Made by a program: the position numbers and the translations under genes. A model generated the notes under the pieces. The model searched no databases. It was not told where the DNA came from and saw only the letters and a program-made list of their open reading frames with translations. A stretch of 33,812 bases of DNA from Marinitoga sp. 38H-ov (GTDB lineage Bacteria; Thermotogota; Thermotogae; Petrotogales; Petrotogaceae): the NCBI RefSeq assembly GCF_011057715.1, contig NZ_LNGH01000005.1:1-33812 (forward strand). The letters run 5' to 3'. Each line of letters opens with the position of its first letter. Within the stretch, counting starts at the first letter, position 1. Below, piece after piece: positions 7,465-16,661 of this stretch.

Positions 7465-8976
7465 TTGAGCGAATTTATTCTAGAAATGAAAAATATAACA
7501 AAAGAATTTCCTGGTGTAAAGGCTTTAGACAATGTGAATTTTAAGGTAAAAAAAGGAGAAATTCACTGTTTAATCGGCGAAAACGGTTCTGGAAAATCTA
7601 CTTTAATGAAAATACTCAGTGGATATCATAGTACATATGATGGACAAATAATTTTTGAAGGCAAAGAACAAAAGTTTAATACTATATATGATAGTGAAAA
7701 AGTTGGGATAGTTACTATTTATCAAGAATTAGCTTTAATTCCAGAATTAACTGTATATGAAAATATCTTTTTGGGTCATGAAATTAAAAAGAATGGAATA
7801 ATCGATTGGAACGAAACAATAACTGAAGCTAAAAAAGTATTAAAAAAATTGGGATATGAAAATTTAGACACTTCAAAAAAAGTTAAAGATTTTGGTGTAG
7901 GAATCCAACAAATTATTGAAATTGCTAAAGCTTTAAGTAAGAATGTAAAATTATTAATATTAGATGAACCAACATCAGCTTTAAATGAAGCTGATAGTGA
8001 GAATTTACTTCGTATAGTTAAAGAACTTAAAAATCATGGAATTACTTCAATTTTAATATCTCATAAGCTAAATGAGGTATTAGAAGTTGCTGATACCATC
8101 ACCGTATTAAGAGATGGTTTAACTATAACAACAATTGAAAATGATAATATATCTGAAAATGACATTATTAAACATATGGTGGGTAGAGAAATTAATGATA
8201 TTTACCCAAAAAGAACTCATAAAATTGGTGAAAAAATTTTTGAAATAAAAAATTGGAAAGCATATGATAAAAAGAATGAAAGATATGTTGTTAAATCTGC
8301 TGACTTTTATGTAAAAAGAGGGGAAATTGTCGGTATTGCAGGACTTATTGGTGCAGGTAGAACAGAACTCGCTCATAGTATTTTTGGTAATCCAGACGGT
8401 TATACTATTAGCGGAGAACTATATTTTGAAGGAGAACAAAAATCATTTAAATCAACTTCAGATGCTATCAAGGCTGGTATTGCTTATGTTTCTGAAGATA
8501 GAAAAGGTAATGGATTAATATTGGATTTTGATATAAAAACTAATATTACTATTTCAAATTTAAAAGAAATTGCTAAAGGATTTTTTATCGATGAAAATAA
8601 AGAAGTTATTATTTCTGAAGAATATAGAAAATCATTAAAAATAAAATCACATAGTATAGAACAAAAAGTTTTAAACCTCAGTGGTGGGAACCAACAAAAA
8701 GTATCTCTTGCAAAATGGTTGTTTGTAAAACCAAAGTTATTAATTTTAGATGAACCTACAAGAGGTATAGATGTTGGGGCAAAACATGAAATTTATACTA
8801 TTATGAATAAACTGGTTGAAGAGGGAATGAGTATAATTATGATTTCTTCTGAACTTCCTGAAGTTTTAGGGATGAGCGATAGAATATATGTAATGTCTGG
8901 AGGAAAAATAACAGGCGAACTTACTGCTGAAGAGGCTACTCAAGAAAAAATTATGGCAATGGCTGTAGATTATTAG
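7465..8976 (+). CDS. xylG: Sugar ABC transporter ATP-binding protein (two ABC domains), XylG type
   Basis: The 503-residue protein fuses two ABC domains, as in the XylG/RbsA/MglA family. The first has Walker A GENGSGKST (near residue 36), a degenerate signature (FGVGIQQIIEIAKAL) and Walker B LLILDEPTSAL. The second has the altered Walker A GLIGAGRTE, signature LSGGNQQKVSLAKWL and LLILDEPTRGIDVG. One weakened site per half is normal here. I choose the TTG start at 7465 because AAGGGGTGAT ends 5 bases before it; the in-frame GTG at 7456 is part of that ribosome site. It drives import with the adjacent permease. Confidence 0.93.
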   Translation: MSEFILEMKNITKEFPGVKALDNVNFKVKKGEIHCLIGENGSGKSTLMKILSGYHSTYDGQIIFEGKEQKFNTIYDSEKVGIVTIYQELALIPELTVYENIFLGHEIKKNGIIDWNETITEAKKVLKKLGYENLDTSKKVKDFGVGIQQIIEIAKALSKNVKLLILDEPTSALNEADSENLLRIVKELKNHGITSILISHKLNEVLEVADTITVLRDGLTITTIENDNISENDIIKHMVGREINDIYPKRTHKIGEKIFEIKNWKAYDKKNERYVVKSADFYVKRGEIVGIAGLIGAGRTELAHSIFGNPDGYTISGELYFEGEQKSFKSTSDAIKAGIAYVSEDRKGNGLILDFDIKTNITISNLKEIAKGFFIDENKEVIISEEYRKSLKIKSHSIEQKVLNLSGGNQQKVSLAKWLFVKPKLLILDEPTRGIDVGAKHEIYTIMNKLVEEGMSIIMISSELPEVLGMSDRIYVMSGGKITGELTAEEATQEKIMAMAVDY

Positions 8977-8988
8977 GGAGGCTAGAGT

Positions 8989-10158
8989 ATGTTAAATGAA
9001 TTAATTACCCTACTTAAAAAGAATATTAGAGAATATGGGATGTATATTGCACTTGTAATAATTATGTTGATATTCTCATTTTTAACAGATGGATTATTTC
9101 TTTCATCAAGAAATATTAGCAACTTATTTAATCAAATGGGTTATATTGCTGTTTTAGCTGTAGGTATGACATTAGTTATTGTTATTAGACACATTGATCT
9201 TTCCGTAGGTTTTGGCGCTGGTTTTTTAGGTGCAGTTGCTGCATTACTTATGATGCATTATAATATGCCAACTTTACCAACAGTTATCTTGGTATTACTT
9301 TTAGGGACAATTTTCGGTTTAATTATTGGTTTTTTAGTTTCATTTATTGGAATTCCATCTTTTGTTGCCACATTAGCTGGAATGATGATTTTTAGAGGTG
9401 CATTATTAGTTTCAACACAAGATACTGGTACTATAATAGTTATGAACGATACATTTAATAATATTGGTAATGGATATATTCCTGACTTTTTTAATAATGA
9501 AAATATGCATTTAACTACATTATTTATTGGTTTAATTATTATTTTATTATACATTTATTTTGAAATTAAAAAAAGAAATAATAAAATTAAATATAACTTC
9601 GAAGTATTGTCTGTACCTGTATTTATATTAAAACTATTGTTAATATCATTAATAATTGGTTATATTTTCTGGATTTTAGCAAATTATAACGGTTTATCTT
9701 GGACATTTGTAATTGTTTTAATTGTTACTTTTATATATCACATTTTAACTACTAAAACAGCTTTAGGACGTCATATTTATGCAGTAGGTGGAAATCCAGA
9801 AGCTGCAAAATTAAGCGGTATCAGTTTAAACAAAATCACCTTATTTGTTTTTGGATCAATGGGATTATTAACTGCTTTATCTGGTATATTATATACTTCA
9901 AGATTCCAATCAGCAACGCCAACAGCAGGTACATTATTTGAACTTGATGCTATTGCTGCTGCATATGTTGGTGGGGTTTCTGCAGCTGGTGGTGTTGGTA
10001 AAGTTACAAACTCTATTGTTGGAGCTTTAGTTATGGCATCTTTAATAAATGGAATGAACTTAATAGGTGTTGGTATATCCTATCAATATATAATTAGAGG
10101 TGCTGTTTTAGTCGCAGCAGTAATTTTTGATATAAAAACTAGAAGTAAAGCTTCATAA
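8989..10158 (+). CDS. xylH: Sugar ABC transporter permease, XylH type
   Basis: This 389-residue, highly hydrophobic protein of the branched-chain/ribose permease family (PF02653) forms the membrane channel of the importer. Recognisable segments include LAVGMTLVIVIRHIDLSVGF, GIPSFVATLAGMMIFRGA, the cytoplasmic coupling stretch TALGRHIYAVGGNPEAAKLSGI, and FELDAIAAAYVGGVSAAGGVG. The extra hydrophobic region around residues 170-235 makes it longer than RbsC (about 320) and fits XylH. A GGGAGG site precedes the ATG and the gap to the ATPase gene is 12 bases. A terminator follows, so it closes the operon. Confidence 0.93.
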   Translation: MLNELITLLKKNIREYGMYIALVIIMLIFSFLTDGLFLSSRNISNLFNQMGYIAVLAVGMTLVIVIRHIDLSVGFGAGFLGAVAALLMMHYNMPTLPTVILVLLLGTIFGLIIGFLVSFIGIPSFVATLAGMMIFRGALLVSTQDTGTIIVMNDTFNNIGNGYIPDFFNNENMHLTTLFIGLIIILLYIYFEIKKRNNKIKYNFEVLSVPVFILKLLLISLIIGYIFWILANYNGLSWTFVIVLIVTFIYHILTTKTALGRHIYAVGGNPEAAKLSGISLNKITLFVFGSMGLLTALSGILYTSRFQSATPTAGTLFELDAIAAAYVGGVSAAGGVGKVTNSIVGALVMASLINGMNLIGVGISYQYIIRGAVLVAAVIFDIKTRSKAS

Positions 10159-10167
10159 CCCTTCCTT

Positions 10168-10190
10168 AACCCCCCTCAGGGGGTTTTATT
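10168..10190 (+). terminator. Terminator of the sugar importer operon
   Basis: AACCCCC (10168-10174) pairs with GGGGGTT (10179-10185) around a 4-base loop, followed by a T-rich stretch. Confidence 0.85.
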
Positions 10191-10205
10191 TTATCAATTG
10201 ATTTA

Positions 10206-10214
10206 TGATATAAT
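10206..10214 (+). promoter_or_regulatory. Extended -10 promoter of the GGDEF gene cluster
   Basis: TGATATAAT matches TGnTATAAT exactly and sits 34 bases before the GGDEF gene. No clear -35 box is present. Confidence 0.55.
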
Positions 10215-10247
10215 AAAATTATAAATGTATGAAATGGAAGTGGAAAT

Positions 10248-11621
10248 ATGAATATAAACTTTGATGATTTTGCTTTTTTGTACATCTTTATTGATAAAAA
10301 TGGAGTAATAATGGATATAAATAAATTTGGGTGCGAATTATTAGGATTGCCCAAAAATAAAATAATTGGAATGAATGTTTTTTCTTCTTTTATACCAGAA
10401 GAAGAGATAGAATATAGATTTTTGAATTTTAAAACTTTTTTAAATAATGATTCTTTCCAAAAAAGATCTATAATGAAATTTATTACACCTAAAAAAAATG
10501 AATTATTCTTAGAGATATATAGTTCTATATTATATGATGAAAATAATAATAAATTAGGACTTGTAAGCTTTGGCTTTAATGTAACTGAAAAAATAATATA
10601 CGAAAAATTGAGTGAAAAAATAAATGAAATTAATCAATTAATTATTAAATCATTTTCAATTAATGAAGAAGAAAAAATATTTAATTTCTTTTTATCTGAA
10701 GCTATAAAAATTATTGATGGGGCCGATGCGGGAAGTATATTAATAAAAAAAGAGGATGGGTTTTTTCACTTTGTAGCTACAAAAAACTTTGATTTTAATA
10801 AAATAAAAGACGTGAAATTAACTGAAGAAATATTATTACCTCAAAAAAAGGTCACTATACGAAAAAATATCGAAGAAAAATATTTAACAGATGAAGATTT
10901 AGAAAAAATGAAAAAATACGGTGAAATAGAAAAAATAAAATCTACTTTAGTTATACCCATTATTATAGATAACAAAATAGAAGGTTCAATTAATTTAGAC
11001 TCTTTTAATAATGAAAATGCTTTTGATGAAAACGATATTAAATTAGGAGAAATTATTTCTAATGAATTATCACAAGTAATAAAAAGAAAGAAATTGGAAC
11101 AAAAGCTAAAATATATGGCATTACATGACCAATTAACTACTTTAGCAAATAGGGTATTTTTTATTGAATATGCAGAAAACTTTCTCAATTATGCAAAAAG
11201 AAATAATAAATCATTTGCAATAGCATATTTTGACTTGAAAAATTTCAAATCTATAAATGATAATTATGGACATGATGCTGGAGATCATTTTTTATATGAA
11301 TTTGCTGATACTTTAAAAAATACTATTAGAAAAAGTGATTTTGCAGCAAGAGTTGGAGGGGACGAATTTATTGTATTATTCCCTGATATCAACAAAGAAG
11401 ACGTTAAAAATATTATATACAGATTAGATGAAAATCTTAAAAATCCTTTTTATTATAAAGGTACACATTTTAAAATAAATTTTAATTGTGGAATAAGTTT
11501 TTTCCCCAAAAACGGAAAAGAACTAAAAAAATTAATTAATTTTGCGGATAAAGCTATGTATAAAGCAAAAAGTACAAATAAATTACTTGAATTTTATGAG
11601 GGAGATGCTCATGAAGAATAA
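10248..11621 (+). CDS. Diguanylate cyclase with PAS and GAF domains
   Basis: This 457-residue protein should make cyclic di-GMP from two GTP. A PAS domain covers about residues 1-120 (YIFIDKNGVIMDINKFG onward), a GAF-like domain about 135-280, and the GGDEF domain about 290-455. The active site GGDEF is intact at 370-374, and the product-inhibition site RxxD (RKSD, 361-364) is spaced exactly 5 residues before it, so feedback inhibition is expected. There is no signal peptide or membrane segment: it is a cytoplasmic sensor-cyclase. It heads a cluster that ends with an HD-GYP phosphodiesterase. Its 3' end overlaps the next gene by 11 bases. The PAS/GAF ligand is unknown. Confidence 0.92.
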   Translation: MNINFDDFAFLYIFIDKNGVIMDINKFGCELLGLPKNKIIGMNVFSSFIPEEEIEYRFLNFKTFLNNDSFQKRSIMKFITPKKNELFLEIYSSILYDENNNKLGLVSFGFNVTEKIIYEKLSEKINEINQLIIKSFSINEEEKIFNFFLSEAIKIIDGADAGSILIKKEDGFFHFVATKNFDFNKIKDVKLTEEILLPQKKVTIRKNIEEKYLTDEDLEKMKKYGEIEKIKSTLVIPIIIDNKIEGSINLDSFNNENAFDENDIKLGEIISNELSQVIKRKKLEQKLKYMALHDQLTTLANRVFFIEYAENFLNYAKRNNKSFAIAYFDLKNFKSINDNYGHDAGDHFLYEFADTLKNTIRKSDFAARVGGDEFIVLFPDINKEDVKNIIYRLDENLKNPFYYKGTHFKINFNCGISFFPKNGKELKKLINFADKAMYKAKSTNKLLEFYEGDAHEE

Positions 11622-13203
11622 CATTTTTAGAATAAATAACATTAAACTTCCAATTGATCATACATTTGATGATATTAAACTAGAAATCGCTAAGATTGCT
11701 AATATATCTTCTTCTGATATAAAAAATATTAAAATAATAAAACAATCAATTGATGCAAGAAAAAAACATCAAATGATTTACTTTAATTATTCTATAGATT
11801 TTGAATTAGACAGAGTGTTAAACAATTCTAGAATTGAAATTTCGCAAAAAAAAGAATATGAACTTCCAAAATACGGTGAAAATAACTTAAGTTCTAGGCC
11901 ATTAATTATAGGAACAGGTCCTGCAGGATTATTTGCAGGATTAATTTTAGCTGAAGCTGGGTTTGAACCAATTATTTTAGAAAGAGGAAAAAATGTAGAA
12001 GAGAGAAAAAAAGATGTAAATAAATTTTGGAATAGTGGTATTTTAAATACTGAAAGTAATGTTCAATTTGGTGAAGGCGGGGCTGGAACTTTTTCAGATG
12101 GAAAATTAAATACTTTAATTAAAGATAAAAATAATAGAATAAAAAAGATGTTAGAAGAATTTGTAAAAGCAGGAGCTCCTGAAGAAATATTATATATAAA
12201 TAAACCTCATATTGGTACAGATAAATTAGAAATTGCTGTGAAAAATATTAGAAAAAAAATTGAAAAATTAGGCGGTTCTATTTATTTCAATTCAAAAGTT
12301 ACCGACTTTATCATTGATCATAATAAAATTAAAGGGGTTGTTGTTAATAATTCTGATAAGATATATTCCGATATTGTTATATTAGCAATTGGCCATAGTG
12401 CTAGAGATACTTTTGAAAAATTATTTGAAAAAGGTGTTAAAATAAATCAAAAACCTTTTTCAATTGGAGTAAGAATAGAACATTTAAAAGAAATTATTGA
12501 TAAAAGTCAATACGGCAAATTTTACAATCATCCAAAATTAAAAGCTGCAGATTATAAATTATCTCATAGAGCAAAAAATGGAAGAGCTGTATATACTTTT
12601 TGCATGTGTCCTGGAGGATATGTTGTTGCTTCTGCATCAGAAGAAAATATGGTTGTAACTAATGGTATGAGTGAATTTGCTCGAGATAATATTAATTCTA
12701 ATAGTGCTGTCTTAGTAAGCGTTTCTCCAGAAGACTTTCCTTCCAGTCATCCCTTATCTGGTGTAGAATTTCAAAGAATATTTGAAAAAAAAGCTTTTAA
12801 CAAAAATTATTATGCTCCTGTACAATTATTTGGAGATTTATTAAAAAATCAAAAATCAAAAAAGTTTGATAGAGTATTTCCTACATATAAGCCTGGAATT
12901 GTTTTTACAGATTTAAATACTATTCTTCCAGAATATATTGTTTCTTCTTTAAAAGAAGGAATTATAGATATGGGGAAAAAACTCAAAGGATTTTCTGATT
13001 ACGACTCAGTTTTAACAGGTGTTGAAACTAGAAGTTCATCTCCAATCCGTATCGAAAGAAATGAAAATTATGAAAGTGTAAATATTGAAGGTCTTTATCC
13101 TATAGGAGAAGGAGCAGGTTATGCAGGCGGAATTACTTCATCAGCAGTAGATGGTATTAGGGTTGCTGAAAAAATTATTAGTAAATATAAAAAGGGATGG
13201 TGA
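11611..13203 (+). CDS. FAD-dependent dehydrogenase (COG2509 type)
   Basis: The 530-residue protein belongs to the uncharacterised NAD/FAD-utilising dehydrogenases. An N-terminal domain of about 95 residues precedes the dinucleotide-binding motif IIGTGPAGLFAGLILAEAG (about 98-117) and its acidic end LERG. Further family segments are NVQFGEGGAGTFSDGKLNT, VILAIGHSARDTFE and, near the C-terminus, PIGEGAGYAGGITSSAVDGI, which closes over the flavin. The substrate is unknown in this family. The ATG at 11611 is used because GAGGGAG lies 5-6 bases upstream; in-frame ATGs further upstream lie deep inside the GGDEF gene. Overlap with that gene suggests coupled translation. No membrane segment is seen. 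Confidence 0.88.
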   Translation: MKNNIFRINNIKLPIDHTFDDIKLEIAKIANISSSDIKNIKIIKQSIDARKKHQMIYFNYSIDFELDRVLNNSRIEISQKKEYELPKYGENNLSSRPLIIGTGPAGLFAGLILAEAGFEPIILERGKNVEERKKDVNKFWNSGILNTESNVQFGEGGAGTFSDGKLNTLIKDKNNRIKKMLEEFVKAGAPEEILYINKPHIGTDKLEIAVKNIRKKIEKLGGSIYFNSKVTDFIIDHNKIKGVVVNNSDKIYSDIVILAIGHSARDTFEKLFEKGVKINQKPFSIGVRIEHLKEIIDKSQYGKFYNHPKLKAADYKLSHRAKNGRAVYTFCMCPGGYVVASASEENMVVTNGMSEFARDNINSNSAVLVSVSPEDFPSSHPLSGVEFQRIFEKKAFNKNYYAPVQLFGDLLKNQKSKKFDRVFPTYKPGIVFTDLNTILPEYIVSSLKEGIIDMGKKLKGFSDYDSVLTGVETRSSSPIRIERNENYESVNIEGLYPIGEGAGYAGGITSSAVDGIRVAEKIISKYKKGW

Positions 13204-13204
13204 G

Positions 13205-14551
13205 ATTATTAAAAATATTTTTATTTTTATGGATTATCAAAATCAACCAGTTGATCCTGAACTAATTATTGAAAGAATTAAAGAAATGGGTAAAATTGTA
13301 GGCGGAAAAGCTTATGCCCATTGGTCAAAATATCCTGCAACTATGTTTTCATTTTCAAGACATGGTATTGAATTAATTGAAATGCCAGAGGATGGTTTTG
13401 AAAATAAAAAAGGAAATGATATAAAACTTTCTATTGATGCAATTGAAACTATGTTTTCTTTGCCTCATATTAATGTTTTTGTATTAGTTACAGGTGACGC
13501 GGATTTTGTACCTTTAGTAAAAAAATTGCGAATATATGGAAAAGAAGTTATTGTAGTAAGTAGAAGTAAAAATACTTCTAAAGAAATGGAATTATCTGCA
13601 GATGTTTTTATTCCCTACGAAGATATAGTAAAATCTGAAAAAATTGAAGATAAAGATTCTATTGAAGATATTGTCGATGAAATCATTAGAATAATAGAAG
13701 AACATCAATATAATGATGTAACTGAAAATATTATAAAAAGAATAGTTAGTGGAATGAAAATAGATTATAGAGATTTTGGATTTGCTTCATATAATGATTT
13801 TATTAATCATTTGATAAAAGAAATAAGAAATAAATTATATTCAAAAAATGGTGAATATAGTGAATATGAAGAAAATTATATGAGATATATAGAAAGATTA
13901 CTAGCAACAAGTTTAATACCTTTAAATTTAGATCAATTAGTTGAAAAGGCACATGAAAAAAATCCATGGATTTCTAAAAATTCTAAATATTCACTTAAAG
14001 AATTAATAGTAAAAATGATTGAAGAAAAAAGATTGTGGAAAAACGCCAAAGGTTATATTTTAGTTCCAATACCTAGAAGATGGGAGATTAAGCATGAAAA
14101 AATTTTACCTTATCCAGAATATAGGGAAAACTTCGTTGAATATGTATATAATCTTTTCAAAGAACAAAAAGTTAATTCAATAATTGAAGCAATTCATTCA
14201 GCAAAAAAAGATTTAAATTTAACAAATAAGGTTGTAGGATCTTTTGGTATTGCTTTAAAATTTTCTGGTAAGTTTATAGGTAAAGATGGAAGTGATTATG
14301 TAAGTATGAAAACTCCCGTATATTTAAATGCTGATTTTGATGAATTTAAAAAGGCTGTAGAATCCTTTTATGTGAAAAGTATACTAAAAGATGAAGATAT
14401 TCATGAGAAAAATTTACCTATTGTTTCTACATATATTTATAGCGTAGAAAATACAAAAAAACTCAATGAAATTATATCCTATTTAATGGATTTACAAGAA
14501 GTGTTTTATGTAAAACCATATTATAAGTATTATAAAAACTTAAACGAATGA
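13205..14551 (+). CDS. NYN-domain (LabA/DUF88-like) protein with OST-HTH-like modules
   Basis: The N-terminal NYN domain (PIN-like RNase fold) is clear: first strand IFIFMDYQNQ, the acidic GNDIKLSIDAIE helix, and TGDADFVPLVKKLRIYGKEV with the conserved metal-binding aspartates. An OST-HTH/LOTUS-like module follows at about 155-205, and two further winged-helix-like stretches lie at about 225-290 and 310-370. This layout suggests RNA binding with cleavage; the target is unknown. The start is uncertain. The first beta strand begins before the ATG at 13229, while an ATG at 13151 has no ribosome site and overlaps the previous gene by 53 bases. An ATT codon at 13205, just after the previous stop and about 7 bases from AAAGGGA, fits best. 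The next gene overlaps its stop region closely. Confidence 0.8.
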   Translation: MIKNIFIFMDYQNQPVDPELIIERIKEMGKIVGGKAYAHWSKYPATMFSFSRHGIELIEMPEDGFENKKGNDIKLSIDAIETMFSLPHINVFVLVTGDADFVPLVKKLRIYGKEVIVVSRSKNTSKEMELSADVFIPYEDIVKSEKIEDKDSIEDIVDEIIRIIEEHQYNDVTENIIKRIVSGMKIDYRDFGFASYNDFINHLIKEIRNKLYSKNGEYSEYEENYMRYIERLLATSLIPLNLDQLVEKAHEKNPWISKNSKYSLKELIVKMIEEKRLWKNAKGYILVPIPRRWEIKHEKILPYPEYRENFVEYVYNLFKEQKVNSIIEAIHSAKKDLNLTNKVVGSFGIALKFSGKFIGKDGSDYVSMKTPVYLNADFDEFKKAVESFYVKSILKDEDIHEKNLPIVSTYIYSVENTKKLNEIISYLMDLQEVFYVKPYYKYYKNLNE

Positions 14552-14559
14552 GGAAAATA

Positions 14560-16581
14560 ATGAAAAAAATATTTCTTGTTATTATAATATTATTTTCTTT
14601 ATCTATATATTCTCAAAAATTAATAGTTGGCCTATATGATAATAAACCTTTAACATATATTGACGACAATCAATATAGTGGTTTTGCTGTAGACTTGTTA
14701 AAAGAAATTGCTAAAAGAGAACATTGGAATTTAGAGTTTAAATACGATACTTTTTTTAATTTAATTAATGAAATATACTCTAATAAAATTGATTTAATAA
14801 TTGCTTTAGGAAAAAATAAAGAAAGGGAAAATTTCATTTTATATCCCAAAGAACCATTCTTTACAAATTGGGGAGTTATCTATTCAAACAAAAAGATTGA
14901 TTCTATACTAGATTTAAATAATAAAAAGATTGCTGTTTTAAAAGGAGATATATATAATAATGAAATTACTAATTTAATACAAAAAATGGAATTAAATGTA
15001 GAGTTTATAGAATTCAATTCATATGATGATGTATTAAAAAATGTATATAACAATAATTGTGATGCTGGTGTAGTAAATAGAATATATTCTGGTAACACAT
15101 ACAATTTATATAAAACTCCTATAGTTTTTAGCCCTATTGAAGTGTATTATGGTTTTTCTAAAAAAACTAAAAAAGAAATTATAGATAAAATTGACTATTA
15201 TTTAAAATCTTGGAAGTTTGATGAAAATTCACCATACTATACGTTATTTAATAAATATATATTAAAAGATTCCATACCAAATTGGATAAAGAATTTATTG
15301 ATTTTTCTTCCTGTCATTGCTATAACATTTTTTGCTAGCGCTTTAATATATTATTTATCATTCAAAAAAACTCTATCACAACTTATAATAAAAAACACTA
15401 AACTAGATGAGTATATATCAGAATTAAGTAGTGTAAATGAAGAATTAGAGGAAAATTATAATGAAATAGAAAATTTAAATTTCAAATTAGTTCAACTTAT
15501 GAAAATGATATCTAACTTAAAAATTTCTAATCCTCTTGATATCTTTTATCAAGATTTATTACGAACTGCTATCATATTAATTCCTGAAGCAGATTATGGT
15601 AGCATAATATATATTAATTCCAAAAATAACAAGTGGAAATTTTTAAGTTCATACGGTCATAATTTTGAATTATTAAAAAATATCGAATATGCTGCAGGAC
15701 ATATTCCTACTAATGAAAAAATACGAATAATTAATCATAATATTGTTGAAAATGAAAGAATAGAAATGGATGAAAAATCATATGAATTATTAAAAAAAGC
15801 TTCTAAACCAATAAAACAAACTATGATATATGAAATTAATTTAAACATTGATGAATGGATAAATTTCTGTCTTGATATTGATGTTAATAGCGATAAATCT
15901 TTTAGCGATGAATCAAAAGAGTTATTAGAAATTTTTGGAAATTTAGCAAAAGCTTTTTGGATAGAAAAAATGGCTTATGAAAATATTAAAAATTCTTATA
16001 CTAAACTTTCTAACAAATTAGCATTTATAGCAGATGAATATGATGATATAACAGGAAAACATATTTACAGAGTATCTAAATATTCTAAATTTATTGCCGA
16101 AAAATTAAATTTAGATCCAATTTTAATAGATGAAATTTCAACTTATGCTCCTTTACATGATATTGGAAAAATTCTCGTTGATAAATCTATTTTATTAAAA
16201 AAAGATGAGCTTTCAGAAAAAGAATGGGAAGAAATGAAAAAGCATACAATATACGGAGCTAAAATTTTAGAAGAAGATTATTTCAAAACCGCTAGAAATA
16301 TTGCATTATACCATCATGAAAAATTTGATGGAAGCGGATATCCATATGGGTTAAAAGGAGATAATATACCTATAGAAGCACAAATAGTTGCTTTAGCAGA
16401 TGTATACGATGCTCTAAGAACCGATAGACCATATAAAAAAGGATATTCCCATGAAATAACTGTTGAAATAATATTAAAAGGAGATAATAGGACAAAACCA
16501 GAACACTTTAATCCTAAAATTTTAAAAATTTTTGAAACTTATCATGAGTCATTCAAAAATATTTTCGATTCTTTTTTATAA
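14560..16581 (+). CDS. Periplasmic SBP-type sensor fused to HD-GYP phosphodiesterase
   Basis: The 673-residue protein begins with a signal segment (MKKIFLVIIILFSLSIYS). A family-3 solute-binding domain (PF00497) spans about 22-230, opening with KLIVGLYDNKPLTYIDDNQYSGFAVDLL in two parts. A membrane span lies at about 242-268, a coiled coil at 272-320, a GAF-like region at 330-470, and HD-GYP at about 485-660. The HD-GYP domain keeps the HD pair (LHDIGK), the YHHEKFDGSGYP core and ALADVYDAL, so it should hydrolyse cyclic di-GMP. The outer domain probably reads an amino acid or similar small ligand. I prefer the ATG at 14560, preceded by GAGG, over one at 14548 that lacks a site. It opposes the GGDEF enzyme at the cluster's start. 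Confidence 0.92.
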   Translation: MKKIFLVIIILFSLSIYSQKLIVGLYDNKPLTYIDDNQYSGFAVDLLKEIAKREHWNLEFKYDTFFNLINEIYSNKIDLIIALGKNKERENFILYPKEPFFTNWGVIYSNKKIDSILDLNNKKIAVLKGDIYNNEITNLIQKMELNVEFIEFNSYDDVLKNVYNNNCDAGVVNRIYSGNTYNLYKTPIVFSPIEVYYGFSKKTKKEIIDKIDYYLKSWKFDENSPYYTLFNKYILKDSIPNWIKNLLIFLPVIAITFFASALIYYLSFKKTLSQLIIKNTKLDEYISELSSVNEELEENYNEIENLNFKLVQLMKMISNLKISNPLDIFYQDLLRTAIILIPEADYGSIIYINSKNNKWKFLSSYGHNFELLKNIEYAAGHIPTNEKIRIINHNIVENERIEMDEKSYELLKKASKPIKQTMIYEINLNIDEWINFCLDIDVNSDKSFSDESKELLEIFGNLAKAFWIEKMAYENIKNSYTKLSNKLAFIADEYDDITGKHIYRVSKYSKFIAEKLNLDPILIDEISTYAPLHDIGKILVDKSILLKKDELSEKEWEEMKKHTIYGAKILEEDYFKTARNIALYHHEKFDGSGYPYGLKGDNIPIEAQIVALADVYDALRTDRPYKKGYSHEITVEIILKGDNRTKPEHFNPKILKIFETYHESFKNIFDSFL

Positions 16582-16587
16582 TATTCG

Positions 16588-16616
16588 TTGCAAAAAATTA
16601 AAAAATGTTGTATAAT
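16588..16616 (+). promoter_or_regulatory. Sigma-A promoter of the ugpBAE-type operon
   Basis: TTGCAA (16588-16593) and TATAAT (16611-16616) are separated by exactly 17 bases. The inferred start near 16623 gives a leader of about 39 bases. Confidence 0.8.
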
Positions 16617-16661
16617 ATTAACATATATTTATTTTATTACATAATTAAAGGGGGGAATTAT

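Noticed and set aside
11542..11610. Longer N-terminus for the FAD dehydrogenase
   Set aside because: It would overlap the conserved end of the GGDEF gene by 80 bases with no ribosome site; the ATG at 11611 has GAGGGAG.
16605..16661. Upstream in-frame ATG extending the UgpB-type protein
   Set aside because: The codons overlap the promoter -10 and would put a non-signal sequence before a perfect signal peptide; the ATG at 16662 has a strong ribosome site.
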